From Candidatus Faecivivens stercoravium (lineage in GTDB: Bacteria; Bacillota; Clostridia; Oscillospirales; Ruminococcaceae): 5,782 bases of DNA. A program made the translations under genes and the position numbers. Each line of letters begins with the position of its first letter. Position 1 is the first letter of the stretch. A model generated the notes under the pieces. The model ran no database searches and was not told the origin of the DNA. It saw only the letters and a list, made by a program, of their open reading frames with translations. Location of the stretch: positions 1 through 5,782 of the forward strand of contig DVHA01000101.1 of NCBI GenBank assembly GCA_018712425.1, given 5' to 3'. This document shows positions 1 to 3,610 of this stretch, piece after piece.

Positions 1-600
1 ACAGCCGTTGGGCAGCTCCGGGTTCTGTAAGATGACCGGCACGTCGATTTGCACCCGGCCCTCCATAAAGCCGTCTTCCCCAAAAGAGTATGTCACGCCG
101 TCCAGAAAAATTTCACCCGTCTGCATCGCCCCGTCCTCGCCGAAATAACGGGTGCCGTCGGCGTCGGAGACAAGCCCGGTCTGCATAAAGCCCAGCCGGT
201 CAAAGTAGTACCCTTCCCCGCCGATTTCGGTGTACCCCTGGGCATATGTCCCGTCGGGGAACCAGTAGCGGGTCCCGCCGTCCTCTTCCGCCCAGCCGGG
301 GGCGTGGCCTTCCTCTTCCGGCTCGGAAACGGCGGCAACCGTCTCCGCCTCAAGGGCAGAGGGTTCCGCCAGCGCATCTGCTTCCCCTCCGGCTGCGAAA
401 GCCGGGCAGGGCCCCACGACCCGGTTGGTCGCGAAAAACAGCCCGGCCCCCAGCCCCAGCGCGCACAGGCAGCTCCCGGCCATCAAAACCGGCTTCCGCC
501 AGCGGGCCAGGGCGCCGCCGGAAGAAAAGCGGGAAGGCTGGCGGGACTGCCAATCCGACAGCCGGATAAACCAGGGCGGGAGGGAACTTCGGCCGGACAT
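1..600 (-). CDS. Membrane-anchored repeat protein, probable peptidase C39-like family; 3' part beyond the window
   Basis: The reading frame is open from an ATG at 600 to the left edge: 200 complete codons and no stop. Residues 1-36 are a basic, probably cytoplasmic, N-terminus. Residues 37-57 are a hydrophobic membrane segment or uncleaved signal anchor. About 71-100 form an Ala/Glu-rich linker. About 102-181 hold four ~20-residue repeats starting GWAEE, GYTEI, GLVSD and GEIFL, each with an aromatic then DG/LG core (for example YYFDRLGFMQTG), the pattern of glucan-/choline-binding wall repeats. The visible end, IDVPVILQNPELPNGC, resembles the start of C39-like (YvpB-type) peptidase domains, which would make Cys200 the nucleophile; the His/Asp part is off-window. 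GAAAGGAG at 610-617 lies 9 nt before the ATG and supports this start. Predicted location is the outer membrane face or cell wall; the substrate is unknown. The frame and repeats are seen directly, while the peptidase call rests on a short motif. Confidence 0.8.
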   Translation of the reverse strand, partial: MSGRSSLPPWFIRLSDWQSRQPSRFSSGGALARWRKPVLMAGSCLCALGLGAGLFFATNRVVGPCPAFAAGGEADALAEPSALEAETVAAVSEPEEEGHAPGWAEEDGGTRYWFPDGTYAQGYTEIGGEGYYFDRLGFMQTGLVSDADGTRYFGEDGAMQTGEIFLDGVTYSFGEDGFMEGRVQIDVPVILQNPELPNGC

Positions 601-635
601 GGGCGGGGACTCCTTTCAAACAGACAAAATGACAG

Positions 636-658
636 AAAAAACCACGATTCGAGATCGT
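636..658 (-). terminator. Weak hairpin plus T6 just upstream of the surface-protein gene
   Basis: On the minus strand ACGAT and ATCGT pair (654-658 with 644-648) around a 5-nt loop, followed after GG by six T (641-636). The stem is only 5 bp and AT-rich, so termination would be inefficient. It sits 19 nt upstream of the AAAGGAG ribosome binding site. It could act as a leaky terminator or attenuator on the leader, or simply be the end of the adjacent inverted-repeat element, which it overlaps. Confidence 0.3.
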
Positions 659-716
659 CGAAAAAGTCTTTTTTGAGTATTTTTTGGGTGCTGCGCACGC
701 TTCGTTATCAGTAGCA

Positions 717-732
717 AAGCTGTGGTCAGCTT
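717..732. repeat. 6-bp perfect hairpin inside the 646-902 element
   Basis: AAGCTG (717-722) and CAGCTT (727-732) are perfect complements around a TGGT tetraloop (ACCA on the other strand). There is no T-run on either side, so this is not a terminator. It is one of three internal palindromes giving the element a folded character. Confidence 0.5.
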
Positions 733-757
733 CGGAAGTACAGAAAGTAAGCGCCTG

Positions 758-778
758 GGAAGGGGCTCTGCCCCTTCC
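758..778. repeat. 9-bp perfect GC-rich hairpin inside the 646-902 element
   Basis: GGAAGGGGC (758-766) pairs perfectly with GCCCCTTCC (770-778) around a TCT loop. It is the most stable structure in the element. The T-run at 789-794 on the plus strand is about 10 nt beyond the stem and belongs to the next palindrome, so this is not a standard intrinsic terminator. On the minus strand no T-run follows. Confidence 0.6.
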
Positions 779-785
779 ATTCCCG

Positions 786-805
786 CGATTTTTTGAAAAA
801 AATCG
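786..805. repeat. A/T-tract palindrome inside the 646-902 element
   Basis: CGATTTTTT (786-794) and AAAAAATCG (797-805) are complementary with only GA between them, so the practical stem is about 8 bp with a 4-nt loop. It lies directly beside the GC-rich hairpin. As a folded RNA it would be weak. Confidence 0.45.
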
Positions 806-908
806 AGTAAAACTTTTAATTCTTCGCACGTTTCTTTGTAACTTTAACGCCAGCGCCGATTCCTGCGCTTCCGCCAAACTTGTTTTTCGACAGTCCCAAT
901 TCGACTAT

Positions 909-936
909 ATTTTACCATATTCTCCCGATTTTGCAA
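909..936 (-). promoter_or_regulatory. Sigma-A-type promoter candidate reading toward the surface-protein gene
   Basis: On the minus strand TTGCAA (931-936) is followed after 16 bp by TAAAAT (909-914), and TGG directly precedes the -10 box, giving an extended -10. Transcription would start near 902, at the right end of the inverted-repeat element, and cross all of it before reaching the ATG at 600, a leader of about 300 nt. The sequence lies downstream of the HPr terminator, where a promoter for the next gene is expected. Confidence 0.5.
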
Positions 937-983
937 GGCTTTAAGCCGAAAAATCACCCGGCCGTCACATTTTCGGCCGCGGG

Positions 984-1019
984 AAAACAAAAAAGGAGTA
1001 CGCCACCCCGGCGCACTCC
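984..1019 (-). terminator. Strong intrinsic terminator of the HPr gene
   Basis: On the minus strand GGAGTGCGCC (1019-1010) pairs with GGCGTACTCC (1004-995) around a GGGGT loop: ten pairs including one G-U. Six T follow directly (994-989), then G and four more T. The stem starts 31 nt after the HPr stop codon. This is a textbook rho-independent terminator. Confidence 0.92.
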
Positions 1020-1050
1020 CTGCCTGACAAGGCAAAATTCCTGTCAAAGA

Positions 1051-1314
1051 TTATTCGGCAAAAGCGGATTCGACCAGCTTGACCAGGCTGTCAACAGCGG
1101 CCTGTTCGTCAACGCCGTCGGCGATAATCCGGATGTTGGTGCCACCTACAATACCAAGGGACAGGACGCCCAGCAGCGACTTCGCATTGACTCTGCGCTC
1201 TTCCTTTTCAACCCAGACCGACGACTTGAACTCGTTGGCCTTCTGGATGAAGAAGGTCGCGGGGCGGGCATGCAGACCAACCTGATTTTTGACGGTAACA
1301 TCTTTCAAATACAT
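1051..1314 (-). CDS. ptsH: Phosphocarrier protein HPr
   Basis: A complete 87-residue protein, the usual length for HPr. HPr is the small cytoplasmic carrier that passes phosphate from Enzyme I to the sugar-specific EIIA proteins of the phosphotransferase system. The active-site motif GLHARPA places the phosphorylated histidine at exactly residue 15. The regulatory motif NAKSLLGVLSLG places serine at residue 46, the site HPr kinase/phosphorylase modifies in Gram-positive bacteria to signal through CcpA. Retained His15 argues against Crh, which has glutamine there. An AGGAG at 1323-1327 sits 8 nt before the ATG. The gene has its own promoter and terminator and is not accompanied by ptsI here. 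Clostridia may carry several HPr paralogues, so the family is certain but the role as the main PTS HPr is inferred. Confidence 0.95.
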   Translation of the reverse strand: MYLKDVTVKNQVGLHARPATFFIQKANEFKSSVWVEKEERRVNAKSLLGVLSLGIVGGTNIRIIADGVDEQAAVDSLVKLVESAFAE

Positions 1315-1359
1315 ACCAAACTCTCCTATACCAAGAAATGTCTCGCGGGAAATCCACCA

Positions 1360-1387
1360 CCCCCACCGGCTGCAAATCCACCGGGGG
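1360..1387 (-). other. Possible hairpin and 9-bp direct repeat in the HPr leader
   Basis: In the ~77-nt HPr leader, CCCCC (1387-1383 on the minus strand) can pair with GGGGG (1364-1360). Alternatively the two CCGG blocks at 1381-1384 and 1366-1369 can pair. GGTGGATTT occurs twice, at 1382-1374 and 1358-1350, spaced 24 nt. No T-run follows, so this is not a terminator. It does not match any riboswitch I recognise, and its function is unknown. Confidence 0.3.
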
Positions 1388-1398
1388 AATTCGTGTTT

Positions 1399-1426
1399 AT
1401 TATACCACGGTTTGAGAAAAGGTCAA
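1399..1426 (-). promoter_or_regulatory. Near-consensus sigma-A promoter of the HPr gene
   Basis: On the minus strand TTGACC (1421-1426) and a perfect TATAAT (1399-1404) are separated by 16 bp. Transcription should begin near 1392 and give a 5' leader of about 77 nt. The -35 differs from consensus at one base. I see no clear catabolite-response (cre) operator beside it. The remaining spacer back to trmD (1427-1540) shows nothing further. Confidence 0.88.
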
Positions 1427-1540
1427 CCAGTTTTCAGCAGAAAGACGCAAAAATGACAAAATTTCGTAAGACCGGCAAAATGTCGCCGAATAGTTTTCCA
1501 CATGTTTGGATAGATTGCACACATTCTGATGACCTTTTTC

Positions 1541-1561
1541 CCCTATTTAGCTAGGGTTTTT
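1541..1561 (+). terminator. Small hairpin with T-run on the plus strand at the trmD 3' end
   Basis: CCCTA (1541-1545) pairs with TAGGG (1552-1556) around TTTAGC, followed by five T (1557-1561) on the plus strand. The last T lies in the trmD stop codon. In the direction of trmD transcription the stem is followed by GAAAAAGG rather than T, so it is not a classical terminator for trmD. It is short (5 bp) and could be a weak terminator for antisense transcription, or a chance structure. Confidence 0.3.
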
Positions 1562-2271
1562 CACCCCTTTGGATGCTGCTGCCTATATTTTTTCATCATA
1601 TCCGGCCGCTTTTTAGCAGTTCTCTCCAAAGAGCACCCGGCCCTCCACCGGGAAATATTCGCATGATGCCCAGAAAGCAGCACTTCCGGCACCCGCCGGC
1701 CGTCCCAGACTTCGGGGCGGGTATACTGGGGATATTCGAGAAGCCCGTTCATATGGCTTTCGTCTTCATAGCAGGACGCGTCAGCGAGTACCCCGTCGCA
1801 GAGGCGGGCCACCGCATCGGTGATGACCAGCGCCCCCAGCTCCCCGCCGGTCAGGACATAGTCCCCGATTGAGATTTCCTCGTCGACAATCCTTTCCAGC
1901 ACCCGCTCGTCGACCCCCTCGTAATGGCCGCAGAGGAGGAGAAGGTGGGGATAATCCCGGAGGGCAAGGGCCTTCTGTTCGGTAAACACCTGCCCCTGGG
2001 GGGAAAGGTAGATGACGTGGGGCAGCGATTGGCTCTGCCGGATGATATCGAGGTAACAGCGGTAGATCGGCTCCGGCTGCATCACCATCCCCTTGCCGCC
2101 GCCGTATGGGGTGTCGTCCACCCGGTGGTGTTTGGGGTCAGGGGAATAATCGCGGATGTTGTGGCAGTGGATTTCCACCTTCCCCGCCTTGCGGGCGCGG
2201 CCGATAATCGAGGTACTGAGCACCGCCTCGCACATCTCGGGGAAAAGGGTCGCGATGTCAATCCGGATCAT
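1561..2271 (-). CDS. trmD: tRNA (guanine-37-N1)-methyltransferase TrmD
   Basis: A complete 236-residue protein close to the usual 240-250. TrmD uses S-adenosylmethionine to methylate G37 next to the anticodon, which prevents +1 frameshifting; it acts as a cytoplasmic dimer. It belongs to the SPOUT (trefoil-knot) class. Visible motifs in order are DTPYGGGKGMVM (53-64), LSPQG (89-93), CGHYEGVDER (114-123), SIGDYVLTGGE (134-144), DAVAR (152-156) and LLEYPQYTRP (177-186). Glu118 and Arg156 correspond to E. coli Glu116 and Arg154. The catalytic Asp169 falls in the acidic YEDESH segment (168-173), with Asp170 or Glu171 as its counterpart. The start codon overlaps the rimM stop as ATGA, so translation is probably coupled. 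No rplS follows, although it is a common neighbour. Confidence 0.97.
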   Translation of the reverse strand: MIRIDIATLFPEMCEAVLSTSIIGRARKAGKVEIHCHNIRDYSPDPKHHRVDDTPYGGGKGMVMQPEPIYRCYLDIIRQSQSLPHVIYLSPQGQVFTEQKALALRDYPHLLLLCGHYEGVDERVLERIVDEEISIGDYVLTGGELGALVITDAVARLCDGVLADASCYEDESHMNGLLEYPQYTRPEVWDGRRVPEVLLSGHHANISRWRAGCSLERTAKKRPDMMKKYRQQHPKG

Positions 2272-2768
2272 TCAAACAGCCCCTCCAGCGGGCGGATCCG
2301 CATAACCCCGTTTTCAAGGTCAGTCTCCTCGACCACCTGGGGGATTGCCGGGATATGGTAGGTCCTGCCGTTCGGGAAGAGGATGTGGTAGACGTCGTTG
2401 GCGCCGGTGGAAGAGACCTGGGTCAGGGTCCCGTAGACCTTCTCCGGGTCGTCGGCGTCAACCACCTTCAGGCCGATGAGATCGGCGACAAAGTAGGTTC
2501 CCTCCTCCAGCTCCACCTGGTCGCGGTCGATATAGAGGATCTTGCCGACCAGCCTGCCGGCGGCTTCGGGGGTATCGACGCCCTGCAGCTTCAGTATCAC
2601 CATATTCTTCTGCACCCGCGCCCGTTCCACTTCGACCCATTCCCCGTCGAGGAAGAGCTCGTCAAATTCGGCGAGGAAGTCGGGGGAATCGCACCAGGGC
2701 TCGACCTTCACTTCCCCTTTGAGGGCGTGGACCGAGACGATCTTCCCGGTTTCCAGTAACTGCTCCAT
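2268..2768 (-). CDS. rimM: 16S rRNA/30S ribosome maturation factor RimM
   Basis: With the start at 2768 the protein has 166 residues, normal for RimM. RimM binds ribosomal protein S19 and assists assembly of the 30S head. The N-terminal barrel (about 5-85) contains GKIVSVHALKGEVKV (8-22), the family signature with HAL in place of the usual HGL. The PRC-barrel domain (about 88-165) contains TGANDVY (121-127) and YHIPAIPQVV (137-146). The frame stays open to another ATG at 2813, but that start would add 15 residues without family similarity and would overlap the predicted -10 box and transcription start. Met at 2768 has AAAGGA 7 nt upstream. Its stop overlaps the trmD start by 4 nt. Confidence 0.95.
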   Translation of the reverse strand: MEQLLETGKIVSVHALKGEVKVEPWCDSPDFLAEFDELFLDGEWVEVERARVQKNMVILKLQGVDTPEAAGRLVGKILYIDRDQVELEEGTYFVADLIGLKVVDADDPEKVYGTLTQVSSTGANDVYHILFPNGRTYHIPAIPQVVEETDLENGVMRIRPLEGLFE

Positions 2769-2775
2769 AGTAACA

Positions 2776-2781
2776 TCCTTT
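2776..2781 (-). promoter_or_regulatory. Ribosome binding site that fixes the rimM start
   Basis: AAAGGA on the minus strand lies 7 nt before the ATG at 2768. The upstream in-frame ATG at 2813 lies inside the promoter region, so the mRNA would begin too late to use it. Confidence 0.8.
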
Positions 2782-2803
2782 CGAAAAGTTCTCTGTTTTC
2801 CCC

Positions 2804-2833
2804 ATTGTACCACACCGGACGGCGGTTTGTAAA
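2804..2833 (-). promoter_or_regulatory. Sigma-A promoter for rimM-trmD
   Basis: On the minus strand TTTACA (2828-2833) and TACAAT (2804-2809) are 18 bp apart, with TGG just before the -10 (extended -10). The predicted start near 2797 leaves a leader of about 28 nt before rimM. The -35 begins only 10 bp after the stop codon of the preceding HAD gene. I see no terminator between HAD and rimM, so read-through from addB-HAD is also possible. Confidence 0.75.
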
Positions 2834-2843
2834 CCTGTAAATC

Positions 2844-3596
2844 TCATAGCAGGCGGGATGCGATAAACCGGGCGGCCCCGTCTTCGTCGCAGCTTCCCGC
2901 CACGGCGTCCGCCCGTTCCTTCACCGCCTCGACCGCGTTGGCGACCGCGACCCCGAGCCCGCATTTTTCCACCGGCTCCAGATCGTCGTAATCGTCCCCG
3001 AAATAGACGGCGTCTTCCTCCGCAATCCCGAAGGCCCGCAGCATCTCCACAATCCCCCGCCATTTGGTCGCGTTCCGGCTCATCACCTGCACGAGGTCGC
3101 CCCCGGCCAGCGTGCAGTAGGTGTCTTCGGTCAAAAGCCCCTGTACCTGTTCATAGAGGCCCTCCCCGGTGCCTTCACCACCGCTGATGAGGATTTTGTA
3201 GAGCGGTTCGGCCGGCAGTTCCGGGAACCCGTCATAGACCACCGCGTGCCACGCGGGTATCGGGACGTTCGCGAAAATCCCCTCCCCCGTTTCGACCGAA
3301 AGGGTCAGCCCGGGCACCGCCAGCAGCCGCCCCAAGACCGTTTCACCGCTCTCCGCCGGGATGGCGTGCTCCAGAACCCGCCCCGGCAGTAAAATCCGCG
3401 CGCCGTTTAATGTCGTAACGGCGTCAAACCGCACCTGGTCCAGCAGCTGCCGGATGCTCGGTTCCGGCCGGGCGGTCGCGGCCATAATCATAATCCCCTT
3501 TTCCCGGCATTTGCCGAGGGTTTCCAGCGTATAGGGGGATATCTGCCCGTCCATCCGCAAGAGGGTGCGGTCCAAATCGGTGACAATCGCTTTCAT
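2844..3596 (-). CDS. Cof-type HAD-superfamily hydrolase (probable phosphatase)
   Basis: A 250-residue soluble protein starting MKAIVTDLDRTLL. Members of this group (HAD class IIB, Cof/YbiV-like) dephosphorylate sugar phosphates, nucleotides or flavin precursors; the substrate here cannot be told. All four HAD motifs are visible: nucleophile and acid-base Asp7 and Asp9 in TDLDRT (arginine in place of the usual glycine), motif II TARP with Thr41, motif III Lys178, and motif IV GDDYDD with Asp201, Asp202 and Asp205. The cap lies between motifs II and III. An ATG two codons upstream (3602) is only 2 nt from the AGGAGG, whereas the ATG at 3596 is 8 nt away, so the latter is chosen. The gene follows addB by 13 nt and is probably in its operon. 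Confidence 0.9.
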   Translation of the reverse strand: MKAIVTDLDRTLLRMDGQISPYTLETLGKCREKGIMIMAATARPEPSIRQLLDQVRFDAVTTLNGARILLPGRVLEHAIPAESGETVLGRLLAVPGLTLSVETGEGIFANVPIPAWHAVVYDGFPELPAEPLYKILISGGEGTGEGLYEQVQGLLTEDTYCTLAGGDLVQVMSRNATKWRGIVEMLRAFGIAEEDAVYFGDDYDDLEPVEKCGLGVAVANAVEAVKERADAVAGSCDEDGAARFIASRLL

Positions 3597-3604
3597 CTGC
3601 ATAA

Positions 3605-3610
3605 CCTCCT
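3605..3610 (-). promoter_or_regulatory. AGGAGG ribosome binding site that decides the HAD start and overlaps the addB stop
   Basis: AGGAGG on the minus strand shares its first A with the TGA stop of addB. The spacing is 8 nt to the ATG at 3596 but only 2 nt to the in-frame ATG at 3602. This supports 3596 as the start and suggests re-initiation by ribosomes finishing addB. Confidence 0.85.

Larger units (their letters stand above)
646..902. repeat. 257-bp hairpin-rich element with imperfect terminal inverted repeats (MITE-like or dispersed intergenic repeat)
   Basis: The two ends match as inverted repeats. The right end 883-902 reads TTTTTCGACAGTCCCAATTC; the complement of the left end 646-665 reads TTTTTCGACGATCTCGAATC. 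They agree at 15 of 20 positions, including the first nine. Inside are several hairpins: 717-732 (6-bp stem), 758-778 (perfect 9-bp GC-rich stem, TCT loop) and 786-805 (A/T-tract palindrome). No reading frame in it looks like a protein, and no clear target-site duplication is seen. It is AT-richer than the flanking genes. Terminal inverted repeats without a transposase fit a non-autonomous mobile element or its remnant. A native structured leader RNA is the alternative. Only one copy is in the window, so dispersal is inferred. Confidence 0.5.

Noticed and set aside
49..714. 221-residue plus-strand frame
   Set aside because: Antisense to the membrane-anchored repeat protein; Pro/Arg/Gly-rich composition typical of a GC-rich shadow frame.
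758..794. GC-rich hairpin followed by T6 as a plus-strand terminator
   Set aside because: The T-run is separated from the stem by about 10 nt and forms its own palindrome, and no plus-strand gene precedes it.
350..877. 175-residue minus-strand frame across the inverted-repeat element
   Set aside because: Its C-terminal part is out of frame with the well-supported repeat protein at 1-600, and its N-terminal part is a translation of the hairpin element. It has no recognisable domain and no convincing ribosome binding site.
601..1050. CRISPR array, tRNA or known riboswitch in the gene-poor stretch
   Set aside because: No regularly spaced direct repeats, no cloverleaf with anticodon and T-arm signature, and no riboswitch core recognised. 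Only hairpins, inverted ends and the HPr terminator are present.
1051..1314. Crh (catabolite-repression HPr paralogue) instead of HPr
   Set aside because: Crh has glutamine at position 15, whereas this protein keeps His15 in GLHARPA.
880..1554. 224-residue plus-strand frame
   Set aside because: It lies antisense to the HPr gene, its terminator and its promoter, and has no family features. It is a shadow of the real gene.
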